This document shows, piece after piece, positions 43,331 to 51,576 of a stretch of DNA of 64,000 nucleotides. This stretch comes from Mangrovibacterium lignilyticum. Lineage in GTDB: Bacteria; Bacteroidota; Bacteroidia; Bacteroidales; Prolixibacteraceae. The stretch is from the NCBI RefSeq assembly GCF_010882175.1, contig NZ_WKLH01000003.1:744001-808000 (forward strand), given 5' to 3'. A model generated the notes under the pieces. That model was not told the origin of the DNA, ran no database searches, and saw only the letters and a program-made list of their open reading frames with translations. The position numbers and the translations under genes were made by a program. Position 1 is the first letter of the stretch. The number at the start of each line of letters is the position of its first letter.

Positions 43331-45250
43331 ATGACAGGATACGCTTATACTGTACTGATTCCGTTAATTCCACTGTGCATGTTTTTGGTGCTGGGATTGT
43401 TGACGGTGAAGTGGAAGCCCATCGTTTTTGGAATCATGGGAACCGTTGGCATGGGAACTTCATTTGTGCTCTCGCTGATTACGGCTATCAACTATTTTTT
43501 TGTAGTTGGTCCGGGGCCCAATGGATTTGAGCCGATCATCGCGACCAAAGTGACCTGGCTGCGCCTGACCGAGTTTTTGCACATCGATTTAGGTGTGATG
43601 CTCGATCCGATTTCAGTGATGATGCTGGTCGTGATAACCACAGTATCGCTGATGGTTCACCTCTACAGCATGGGCTACATGAAAGGTGAAGTTGGTTTCC
43701 AACGTTTTTACGCTTTCCTGTCATTATTCTCCTTTTCGATGCTTGGACTGGTATTGGCTACCAACATTTTTCAGATGTATATTTTCTGGGAGTTGGTGGG
43801 TGTTTCGTCCTTCCTGTTGATCGGTTATTACTACGAAAAACCTTCGGCTGTAGCGGCTTCCAAGAAAGCTTTCATTGTAACCCGATTTGCCGACCTGGGT
43901 TTTTTGATCGGTATTCTGGTTCTTTCATTCTATACCAAAACATTCGATTTTGCTGATTTAACAGCGCCCAATACAACCATTTTTGCTGAAAGTGCTTCGG
44001 TAAGTTTCATCGGCGTTTCGGTATTTACCTGGGCTATGCTCCTCATTTTTATGGGAGGTGCCGGTAAATCGGCCATGTTCCCCCTGCACATCTGGTTACC
44101 CGATGCGATGGAAGGTCCAACTCCGGTTTCAGCCTTGATTCACGCCGCAACCATGGTTGTTGCAGGCGTTTACCTAGTTGCCCGGATGTTTCCGGTGTTC
44201 CATTTTCAAGCCCCTGGTGCCCTTGAGGTGGTGGCCTGGGTTGGTGGTTTCACCTCGCTGTTTGCTGCGGTAATTGCAATGACCCAGTTCGATATAAAAC
44301 GAGTGCTGGCCTTTTCAACCTTATCGCAAATTGGCTACATGATGCTTGCTCTGGGGGTATCAGGCTATGGCGGTGAAGAAGGTTTAGGCTATATGGCATC
44401 CATGTTCCACCTGTTTACACACGCCATGTTCAAAGCGTTACTGTTCTTGGGGGCCGGTTCCATTATTCATGCAGTGCACTCGAATGATATGAACGACATG
44501 GGGGGCTTGCGCAAATACATGCCGATTACCCACATCACCTTCCTGATTGCCTGTTTGACAATCTCGGGTATTCCGCCATTCTCTGGTTTCTTTAGTAAAG
44601 ACGAGATTTTGGTGGCGGCCCATAATTACAGCAACACGCTGTTTTCGATTGAATACATCACTGCAGGTTTAACTGCTTTCTATATGTTCCGTTTGTACTT
44701 CCGTGTATTCTGGGGGAATGAACGCCATTACCATCACACACCACACGAATCGCCACTGGTAATGACCATCCCGTTGATGGTACTTGCCTTCGCATCCATT
44801 TTTTCCGGCTTTTTGCCATTCAGTGAGCTGGTAACGTCAGACAAAATTGGTTTCGAAACCGAAACACACCTGATGGTGGCATTGCCTTCAGTTTTGATTG
44901 GTGTTTTAGGAATTGTTGTAGCCTGGATTTTATACAAAAAAGAAAGCCTGGTTCCAAAATCGATCACCGAAAAGCTGGGCATCGTTTACACAGCGACTTT
45001 TAACAAGTTTTATATCGACGAGGTTTACCTGTTCGTAACTAAGCGGGTCATCTTCAATTATATCTCACGTCCGGTTGCCTGGTTCGACCGGCAAATCATC
45101 GACGGATTCATGGTGGGCATCGGAAAAGTGACAGAGAAAACATCATACGAAATAAAAGAAATGCAGTCGGGGCAGTTGCAACATTACGCATTTGCCTTTG
45201 TGGCCGGTACCTTGATTTTGGTGCTATCGCTGCTGTATTGCTTAGTCTAG
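43331..45250 (+). CDS. nuoL: NADH-quinone oxidoreductase subunit L
   Basis: 639 residues, start at the ATG at 43331; the GTG at 43274 is in frame but gives an unlikely leader. Antiporter-like subunit with about 16 helices: LHIDLGVMLDPISVMMLVV, MGGAGKSAMFPLHIWLPDAMEGPTPVSALIHAATMVVAG (about 239-277) is the Proton_antipo_M motif with catalytic Lys and Glu. A long horizontal C-terminal helix (about 540-600) is present. It pumps protons. Confidence 0.95.
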   Translation: MTGYAYTVLIPLIPLCMFLVLGLLTVKWKPIVFGIMGTVGMGTSFVLSLITAINYFFVVGPGPNGFEPIIATKVTWLRLTEFLHIDLGVMLDPISVMMLVVITTVSLMVHLYSMGYMKGEVGFQRFYAFLSLFSFSMLGLVLATNIFQMYIFWELVGVSSFLLIGYYYEKPSAVAASKKAFIVTRFADLGFLIGILVLSFYTKTFDFADLTAPNTTIFAESASVSFIGVSVFTWAMLLIFMGGAGKSAMFPLHIWLPDAMEGPTPVSALIHAATMVVAGVYLVARMFPVFHFQAPGALEVVAWVGGFTSLFAAVIAMTQFDIKRVLAFSTLSQIGYMMLALGVSGYGGEEGLGYMASMFHLFTHAMFKALLFLGAGSIIHAVHSNDMNDMGGLRKYMPITHITFLIACLTISGIPPFSGFFSKDEILVAAHNYSNTLFSIEYITAGLTAFYMFRLYFRVFWGNERHYHHTPHESPLVMTIPLMVLAFASIFSGFLPFSELVTSDKIGFETETHLMVALPSVLIGVLGIVVAWILYKKESLVPKSITEKLGIVYTATFNKFYIDEVYLFVTKRVIFNYISRPVAWFDRQIIDGFMVGIGKVTEKTSYEIKEMQSGQLQHYAFAFVAGTLILVLSLLYCLV

Positions 45251-45284
45251 AATTAGAAAATTAACACGATAAACCAGCACGGCA

Positions 45285-46790
45285 ATGAATATTTTGAGTC
45301 TGTTTGTAGTGGTTCCGGTCCTTACGATAGTGGGGATACTATTTACCAAAGATTTTAGAGGCGCCCGCGTGGTGTCTGCTATCGGCATGAGCATCCAACT
45401 GGTGCTGGCCGCTGCTCTGGTGCTGATGTACCTGGGCGCACGCAAGGCCGGTGTTACCGACGAAATGTTGTGGACTGCCGATTACATGTGGTTCCCGAGT
45501 TTGAATATCCATTATGCTATCGGGGTAGACGGGATTGCTGTGGCGATGATCGGTTTGACGGGTATCGTTGTGTTTGCCGGGATCTTCGCTTCGTGGGGAG
45601 TTGAATATTTGTCGCGCGAGTTTTTTATCTCGCTCATATTGCTGGCAACCGGCGTATTTGGCTTCTTCATCTCGCTCGATTTGTTTACCATGTTCCTGTT
45701 CTACGAGGTAGCGGTGATTCCGATGTACCTGTTGATTGGAGTTTGGGGAAGCGGGCCGAAAGAATCATCGGCCATGAAACTGACGTTGATGTTGATGGGC
45801 GGTTCAGCTCTTTTGATGGTTGGTTTGTTTGGATTGTATTTTAACTCGGCGCCCGATGGCGGTGCGCTGACCTGGAATATTATGGAGATTGCGAAAGTGC
45901 ATATTCCTGACGCAGCACAGCGCTTTTTCTTTCCGTTTACTTTTATTGGCTTTGGTGTGCTGGGAGCTTTGTTTCCTTTTCATACCTGGTCGCCCGATGG
46001 TCACGCTTCAGCGCCAACAGCTGTTTCGATGTTGCATGCCGGAGTGTTGATGAAGTTGGGAGGATACGGCTGCTTCCGCGTAGCCATGTTCCTGATGCCA
46101 CAAGCGGCTCATGAGATGGCCTGGATCTTTATTATCCTGACGACGATCTCGGTTGTTTACGGCGCTTTTGGTGCTATCTGGCAAAAAGACCTCAAATTTA
46201 TTAATGCATATTCCTCGGTGAGTCACTGTGGCTTGGTGATCTTCGCCTTGTTGATGATGAATAAAACGGCCATGGACGGTGCGATCCTACAAATGATTTC
46301 ACACGGTTTGATGACCGCACTTTTCTTTGCTTTGATCGGGATGATTTACGGACGTACCCACACCCGCGATATTCGCGAAATGGGTGGTTTGATGAAAGTG
46401 ATCCCTTTCCTGGCAGTGGTTTATATGATTGCCGGTTTCGCTTCTTTAGGTTTACCGGGATTGAGCGGTTTCGTCGCCGAGATGACCGTGTTTGTCGGTT
46501 CATTCCAGCATCAGGATTTATTTCATCGGGTAGTGACCATTATCGCAGCTTCGTCCATTGTGGTGACTGCGGTTTATATTTTGCGTGTCGTAGGTATCAT
46601 CCTGTTGGGGCCAATTAAAAATGAACATCACCTGGAGCTGACGGATGCTGTTTGGTTTGAACGACTGAGCACAATTACGCTGGTACTGGCTGTTGCCGCA
46701 ATCGGTATTGCGCCACTTTGGTTGTCGGACACTATTCAGCAAAGTCTGGGGCCGATCATTGCGAAACTGACGGTTTTCAATCCATTTTAA
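45285..46790 (+). CDS. nuoM: NADH-quinone oxidoreductase subunit M
   Basis: 501 residues, 14 membrane helices. Signatures YAIGVDGIAVAMIGLTG (about 73-90), FLFYEVAVIPMYLLIG, and GALFPFHTWSPDGHASAPTAVSMLHAGVLMKLGGYG (about 226-262) with the conserved Lys and His. Second antiporter-like pump. The GAP before nuoN is 27 bp. Confidence 0.95.
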   Translation: MNILSLFVVVPVLTIVGILFTKDFRGARVVSAIGMSIQLVLAAALVLMYLGARKAGVTDEMLWTADYMWFPSLNIHYAIGVDGIAVAMIGLTGIVVFAGIFASWGVEYLSREFFISLILLATGVFGFFISLDLFTMFLFYEVAVIPMYLLIGVWGSGPKESSAMKLTLMLMGGSALLMVGLFGLYFNSAPDGGALTWNIMEIAKVHIPDAAQRFFFPFTFIGFGVLGALFPFHTWSPDGHASAPTAVSMLHAGVLMKLGGYGCFRVAMFLMPQAAHEMAWIFIILTTISVVYGAFGAIWQKDLKFINAYSSVSHCGLVIFALLMMNKTAMDGAILQMISHGLMTALFFALIGMIYGRTHTRDIREMGGLMKVIPFLAVVYMIAGFASLGLPGLSGFVAEMTVFVGSFQHQDLFHRVVTIIAASSIVVTAVYILRVVGIILLGPIKNEHHLELTDAVWFERLSTITLVLAVAAIGIAPLWLSDTIQQSLGPIIAKLTVFNPF

Positions 46791-46817
46791 CGAATTCATT
46801 CTGAAAAATACAGAATC

Positions 46818-48242
46818 ATGACTATCGAACAATTTTTCCTCATGCGCCACGAATTGTTGCTGATTCTCGCAGCAATCATCGTGCTGATTGCCGAGCTGGC
46901 AGTCAGCGAATCGGGCAAAACAAAAATAATTCCCTTTGCCGCTGGCTTGTTTGCCTTGGTGACGGCAATTGGTTTCATTCCTGCGGAAACGGGAACGCTC
47001 TTTGGCGGTTCGTTTCAAACGTCATCGTTGACGCTGTTTATGAAGAACGTTTTGAACCTGGCGGTTCTGATTATCTTCCTGCAGTCTGAAGGTTGGTTGA
47101 AGAAACCGGAAAACAGCGAACGGATCAGCGAATATTTTATCTTGACGATTGTGACGCTGGTGGGGATGAATTTCATGATTTCATCAGGCGACTTCCTGAT
47201 GTTTTACCTCGGTCTGGAAACTGCTACTATTCCGGCAGCAGCTTTGGTTGCATTCGATCGCTTGAAAAGCCATTCGGCCGAAGCAGGTATTAAACTGATT
47301 TTGTCGTCGGCCTTGTCATCGGGGATATTGTTGTTCGGTTTGTCTCTGATTTACGGGGCAACCGGCTCCATCTATTTTGCTGATATTGTTGCAAAAATAG
47401 AACCGTCGCCAATCATCATTCTGGCTTTCATCTTTTTTGTCGCCGGTATGGGATTCAAAATATCACTGGTGCCGTTTCACTTTTGGACAGCGGATGTATA
47501 CGAAGGTGCACCGATCAACGTCACCTCTTATTTGTCGGTCGTATCAAAGGGTGCAGCAGCTTTTACCTTTAGTATTATTGTGTTTAAAGTTTTCGGAGCT
47601 CTGTTCGAACAGTGGCAGCATTTGGTTTACGCTTTAGCGGTAATGACCATGACCATTGCCAACCTGTTTGCTCTTCGGCAGGATAATATTAAGCGTTTCC
47701 TGGCATTCTCATCCATCGCCCAAGCTGGTTTCATCCTGTTGGGTATTTTGGGAGCCAACGAAATGGGAATGGCTTCAGTTGTCTATTTCGTACTGGTTTA
47801 TGTGTTTACCAACCTTGGTGCTTTTGGCGTGGCAACATCCGTTTTCAACGCTTCAGGTATCGAGACCATATCGGGCTACAAAAGCCTGTATAAAACCAAC
47901 CCAAAGCTAAGTTTGCTGATGACGGTGGCTTTGTTCTCGCTGGCTGGTATTCCGCCGGTTGCTGGTTTCTTTGGAAAATTCTTCTTGTTCACATCGGCAG
48001 CCAGCCGTGGTTACTACATCCTGGTGTTGATCGCCGTTTTGAATGCGACAGTATCGCTCTACTATTATTTGCGCGTAATCAAGTCGATGTTTATTGATCA
48101 AACCGACGAGCCAATTGCCGCTTTCCGCAGTTCAATATCAATGCGCATCAGCCTAATTATGTGTGTGTCCGGTATTTTTGTGGTTGGTTTTGCCAGCGGT
48201 ATTTTCGAATACATTCGCGAAATCAGCCAGTTATTCTTCTAA
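46818..48242 (+). CDS. nuoN: NADH-quinone oxidoreductase subunit N
   Basis: 474 residues, 14 membrane helices. LGLETATIPAAALVAF and KISLVPFHFWTADVYEGAPINVTSYLSVVSKGAAAF (about 214-248) carry the conserved Lys residues. Third antiporter-like pump and last subunit gene of the operon. No nuoE, nuoF or nuoG follows; the next gene is a small protein of unknown function. Confidence 0.95.
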   Translation: MTIEQFFLMRHELLLILAAIIVLIAELAVSESGKTKIIPFAAGLFALVTAIGFIPAETGTLFGGSFQTSSLTLFMKNVLNLAVLIIFLQSEGWLKKPENSERISEYFILTIVTLVGMNFMISSGDFLMFYLGLETATIPAAALVAFDRLKSHSAEAGIKLILSSALSSGILLFGLSLIYGATGSIYFADIVAKIEPSPIIILAFIFFVAGMGFKISLVPFHFWTADVYEGAPINVTSYLSVVSKGAAAFTFSIIVFKVFGALFEQWQHLVYALAVMTMTIANLFALRQDNIKRFLAFSSIAQAGFILLGILGANEMGMASVVYFVLVYVFTNLGAFGVATSVFNASGIETISGYKSLYKTNPKLSLLMTVALFSLAGIPPVAGFFGKFFLFTSAASRGYYILVLIAVLNATVSLYYYLRVIKSMFIDQTDEPIAAFRSSISMRISLIMCVSGIFVVGFASGIFEYIREISQLFF

Positions 48243-48252
48243 TTAAAATTGA

Positions 48253-48582
48253 ATGAAAATGGCATTAAATAAAGCACAACACAGCATTGAGGAAATTGAC
48301 GGCGTACGTTGCTCAATTATTGAAAAAGGCGTAAGCGAAGAACGTGCAGCTTTTCTGAAAAACTTGCTGGAGTTGAATAACTACGAAGTAAAAACAAAAG
48401 CTGAAGGAGAAAGCGGAACGGTAACAGTAGGCGTAACCGATATCGTTTTTAATGTGATTCTATCGGTTTACGGTCGCTACCTGAAAAGCCCGTCCGGGAA
48501 GAAAGTAACACCGGCTTACTGGTTGCAGCAATCAAACAAAGAAACGGAAATTGAAGTCAATTATTGGTCGTTTGGGAAATGA
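48253..48582 (+). CDS. Small conserved-looking protein downstream of nuoN, unknown function
   Basis: 109 residues from the ATG at 48253 (another ATG lies at 48259). No signal peptide or membrane helix. Composition is normal: a beta-alpha pattern (IDGVRCSIIEKGVSEERAAFLKNLLELNNYEVK, then GTVTVGVTDIVFNVILSVYGRYL) and an aromatic C-terminus (PAYWLQQSNKETEIEVNYWSFGK). It starts 10 bp after nuoN and precedes a terminator, so it is co-transcribed with complex I. It could be an assembly factor or small accessory protein; I do not recognise a family. Confidence 0.75.
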   Translation: MKMALNKAQHSIEEIDGVRCSIIEKGVSEERAAFLKNLLELNNYEVKTKAEGESGTVTVGVTDIVFNVILSVYGRYLKSPSGKKVTPAYWLQQSNKETEIEVNYWSFGK

Positions 48583-48606
48583 CCAATACAATCTTAAGTA
48601 TATAGT

Positions 48607-48638
48607 AGCGGCTGTCTCTTTTAGGGACGGCCGCTTTT
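48607..48638 (+). terminator. Terminator of the nuo operon
   Basis: AGCGGCTGTC (48607-48616) and GACGGCCGCT (48626-48635) pair with one G-T, followed by TTTT, 25 bp after the last stop codon. Confidence 0.8.
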
Positions 48639-48926
48639 GTTTTGGGGCAAAACAAAGATTTGTTTGAACTTGGATCGCTTTGAGAGAATGAAAATTGGCA
48701 ACTGAAGATTGTTTCTAATTATAGGGTTATTTCGGGCACGAACCAACGTAAAATGTGCTGAGTGATAACAGTTCTCTTTTTGAATAAAAAAACTAATAAA
48801 TCAAATCAGAATCAAAATCAGCTTGCTGTCGTAAAAAAGATGAAATCCTATTCGCTCTCTGTCATGTTGATTGAAGTAATAATCAATGAAAAACTAAATT
48901 CATTTAACCAGTAAAAACCTAATCTG
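48639..48926. other. Intergenic stretch without recognised feature
   Basis: About 290 bp between the nuo terminator and the NTF2-like lipoprotein gene. No ORF, RNA gene or strong promoter box is visible. Confidence 0.4.
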
Positions 48927-49739
48927 ATGGAGCAAAAAATGATTCTAAAGCAAAACGTGATTTTCTTTTTTCTCTTCTTTTTGATTCTTGGCGGTTGCAC
49001 CCATGAGCCCGTTGATGTGAGTTACGAGATAAAACTTGCAAATGGAAATTTTCAGGAGGCTTATAATAATGGTGACGCGCAGACTTTAGCCCAAAACTAT
49101 ATGGAGGACGCGAAGTTGTTTCCGGAAAATGCCGATGTTGTTCAGGGTAAAGATGCGATTGAGGAATTTTGGGCCGGAGCAATTGGTGCAGGCGGGAATA
49201 GAGTTGAGCTTGAAACAATTTCTGCCGATAAATATGGTAACGTTGCAATAGAAGAGGGGCGTTATAAAATTTATGCAGAAAGCGGACAACTGATTGGTCA
49301 AGGTAAGTATTTGGTGACTTGGGACTTTTCCACCGGGGAATGGAAAATCACCAAGGATATATGGAATTCGAGTAATCCTGCTGCTCCGGTAAGGGCTATG
49401 GAAAACGATAGTGTTTGGGTTGTCTGGAATATTATTAAACCCAACAAGGTACAACAGTTTGAGGATTTCAATTTCAACTATCTGGATCCTGCAGCCAAAG
49501 AGTTTTATCCTGAAATGAGGAATACCGTCCGCACGCTAAGGCCGGTAAAAGCCAATGACGATGGCACGTTTACTTATATATACCTGATGGACCCTGCGAT
49601 CAGTTCAGAATACAGCATGAAACTTCCTTTGGCAGCAAAGTACGGAGAAGAAAAAGCTGACGAGTATTTAAAGATGTTTGAGGATTGTCTGAAGGGTGGC
49701 AAACAACAATGGGTTGTAACCGTCCAGACAGCATGGTAA
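48927..49739 (+). CDS. NTF2-like/DUF4440 lipoprotein
   Basis: 270 residues. Lipobox ILGGC at about 24-28 (MILKQNVIFFFLFFLILGGC). Residues about 38-148 resemble the SnoaL/NTF2-like cone: NFQEAYNNGDAQTLAQNYMED, GKDAIEEFWAGAI, NVAIEEGRYKIY, YLVTWDFSTGEWKITKDIWNS. The rest (150-270) may be a second domain with no recognised relation. Function unknown; DUF4440 domains commonly appear as small binding or regulatory proteins. Terminator follows. Confidence 0.8.
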   Translation: MEQKMILKQNVIFFFLFFLILGGCTHEPVDVSYEIKLANGNFQEAYNNGDAQTLAQNYMEDAKLFPENADVVQGKDAIEEFWAGAIGAGGNRVELETISADKYGNVAIEEGRYKIYAESGQLIGQGKYLVTWDFSTGEWKITKDIWNSSNPAAPVRAMENDSVWVVWNIIKPNKVQQFEDFNFNYLDPAAKEFYPEMRNTVRTLRPVKANDDGTFTYIYLMDPAISSEYSMKLPLAAKYGEEKADEYLKMFEDCLKGGKQQWVVTVQTAW

Positions 49740-49814
49740 AAAAGTGAAATATTTAGCAGGTTGATATCCTTAGTAATCCCTGCTACCGCACGATTGTATT
49801 GTTTGGCTTTGAGG

Positions 49815-49843
49815 AAAGCCTGCTTTCTGAAAGCAGGCTTCTT
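49815..49843 (+). terminator. Terminator after the NTF2-like gene
   Basis: AAGCCTGCTTTC (49816-49827) and GAAAGCAGGCTT (49829-49840) are 12-base arms almost touching, followed by CTTT. Confidence 0.8.
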
Positions 49844-49977
49844 TACGTTAGCCGGGGAAAACCGAACTCCACTCGACCATTCAGTTTTAGTAATCATTTG
49901 ATCAATTGAATCTTAATTGGGATTCATCGCGAAACGGCAGCATAATTTAAGTCGTTTTTTTGTTTGAACTTGAATAG

Positions 49978-49985
49978 TATATTTG
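49978..49985 (+). promoter_or_regulatory. -7 box of ackA
   Basis: TATATTTG fits TAnnTTTG, 85 bp before the ackA start. Two TTTG sequences upstream are at 11 and 15 bp spacing, closer than usual. Confidence 0.5.
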
Positions 49986-50070
49986 CGGCCCTTTTAGTGG
50001 AAAATTATCGCTTGTGTTTTTTGTTTAGCAGAAAAATGGAGCATCAACCATCAAAATCGAAAAGTATTAT

Positions 50071-51303
50071 ATGATCGTATTAGTTTTAAATTGTGGTAGT
50101 TCATCTATTAAGTATCAATTGCTTGATATGTTGAGTATTGAAGATCCGGAGGTGAAGGCCATTGGCGTTGTGGAACGCATCGGCCAAGACGAGGGCGTTT
50201 TAACACATAAGCCATTGATCAACGGTGAATATCAGAAATTCAAATTCACCGGTCATATAGCGGATCATGAAGCAGGGATAAGCCTGATTGTGGATTCACT
50301 GGTTAACGAGGTGCATGGCGTAATTGAGGCTGTTTCAGAAATTCAGGCAGTTGGACATCGGGTCGCTCATGGAGGTGAGTCGTTTAGTGAGAGTGTGTTA
50401 ATTGACGATAGCGTTAAAGCGCAGATTAACAAGCTGAGTGATTTGGCTCCGTTGCATAACCCGGCTCATATTGCAGGTATTGAAGCCATGGAGAAGTTGT
50501 TGGCAGATGTACCCCAGGTCGCTGTTTTCGATACGTCGTTTCATCAATCCATGCCGCCGGAATCGTTCCTTTATGCCATTCCGTACGAATATTACAGCAA
50601 GCATAAATTACGCCGGTATGGTTTCCACGGAACCAGCCACAAATATGTAGCCGAGAAGGCTTGTGAGCATTTGGGCCTGGAAATGGACAAAATTAACATC
50701 GTGACTTGTCATTTAGGAAACGGAGCTTCTATTGCTGCCATTAAAAAAGGAAAATCGTACGATACCTCCATGGGGTTTACGCCGGTTGAAGGATTAATTA
50801 TGGGTACCCGTGTTGGTAACCTGGATGTTGGAGCCTTGTTGTTCCTAATGGAAAAAGAAGGATTGGATCTGCAGGGAGCAAACGATTTAATCAACCGGAG
50901 AAGTGGAATGTTGGGTATTTCAGGCGTTTCGTCAGACATGCGCGATATTGAAGATCAAGCGTGGAATAAAAATAATTCGCGGGCAGCCTTAGCGCTGAAG
51001 ATGTATTACTCGCGTGTGAAGCGCTATGTTGGAGCATTTTCGGCTGAAATGGGCGGAATTGATTTGATAATCTTCACTGGCGGAGTAGGAGAGAATGGCC
51101 CGGAGACACGCGAAGCAGTTTGTTCCGGTTTAGAATACATGGGTGTTTCATTCGATAAAAATGCCAACAAAGGCGTACGGGGAGAGCTTAAAGTGGTGAG
51201 TACTCCCGATTCGCGGGCAAAAGTAATGGTTGTTCCAACCAATGAAGAAAAGGTAATCGCAGTCGATACCGTCAATGTATTAAAAGCAATTGCTTTAAAT
51301 TAG
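50071..51303 (+). CDS. ackA: Acetate kinase
   Basis: 410 residues. ASKHA fold with VLVLNCGSSSIKYQLLDM at 3-20, GHRVAHGGESF, VAVFDTSFHQSMP (about 150-162), RRYGFHGTSHKYV, CHLGNGASIAAIKKGKSYDTSMGFTPVEGLIMGTRVGNLD (about 213-252), FTGGVGENGPETRE. Interconverts acetate plus ATP and acetyl phosphate, for substrate-level phosphorylation in fermentation. No separate pta gene in the window, although the following malic enzyme has a PTA-like C-terminal domain. Strong terminator follows. Confidence 0.96.
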   Translation: MIVLVLNCGSSSIKYQLLDMLSIEDPEVKAIGVVERIGQDEGVLTHKPLINGEYQKFKFTGHIADHEAGISLIVDSLVNEVHGVIEAVSEIQAVGHRVAHGGESFSESVLIDDSVKAQINKLSDLAPLHNPAHIAGIEAMEKLLADVPQVAVFDTSFHQSMPPESFLYAIPYEYYSKHKLRRYGFHGTSHKYVAEKACEHLGLEMDKINIVTCHLGNGASIAAIKKGKSYDTSMGFTPVEGLIMGTRVGNLDVGALLFLMEKEGLDLQGANDLINRRSGMLGISGVSSDMRDIEDQAWNKNNSRAALALKMYYSRVKRYVGAFSAEMGGIDLIIFTGGVGENGPETREAVCSGLEYMGVSFDKNANKGVRGELKVVSTPDSRAKVMVVPTNEEKVIAVDTVNVLKAIALN

Positions 51304-51311
51304 CATATCTG

Positions 51312-51345
51312 CAAAGTCCGGCATTGCCGGACTTTGTGTTTTTTT
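51312..51345 (+). terminator. ackA terminator
   Basis: CAAAGTCCGG (51312-51321) and CCGGACTTTG (51327-51336), loop CATTG, followed by a run of Ts. Confidence 0.9.
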
Positions 51346-51430
51346 CCTTCAGATCAAAGTTCGTGTGAGGGGAGACGAGCGCCCCATGTCTTTAAATTAC
51401 CGCCAACGGCTATCTACTAAGTCAATATAT

Positions 51431-51454
51431 TCCGCTATTGTTTAGCGGATTTTC
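51431..51454 (+). terminator. Second terminator-like hairpin after ackA
   Basis: TCCGCTA (51431-51437) and TAGCGGA (51443-51449), loop TTGTT, followed by TTTTC. It comes 120 bp before maeB and might be an attenuator for that gene or a backup terminator. Confidence 0.5.
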
Positions 51455-51576
51455 GACTTTAAATTTAACATTTTCAAATGACGCAGGCTTCCGGATTTAA
51501 AAGAGGAACTGATTAATGTTCTGGGATTTGGCGTGGTTTTGTCGTAACTTTTATAAAGAGCCAAAAATCACTAGTC

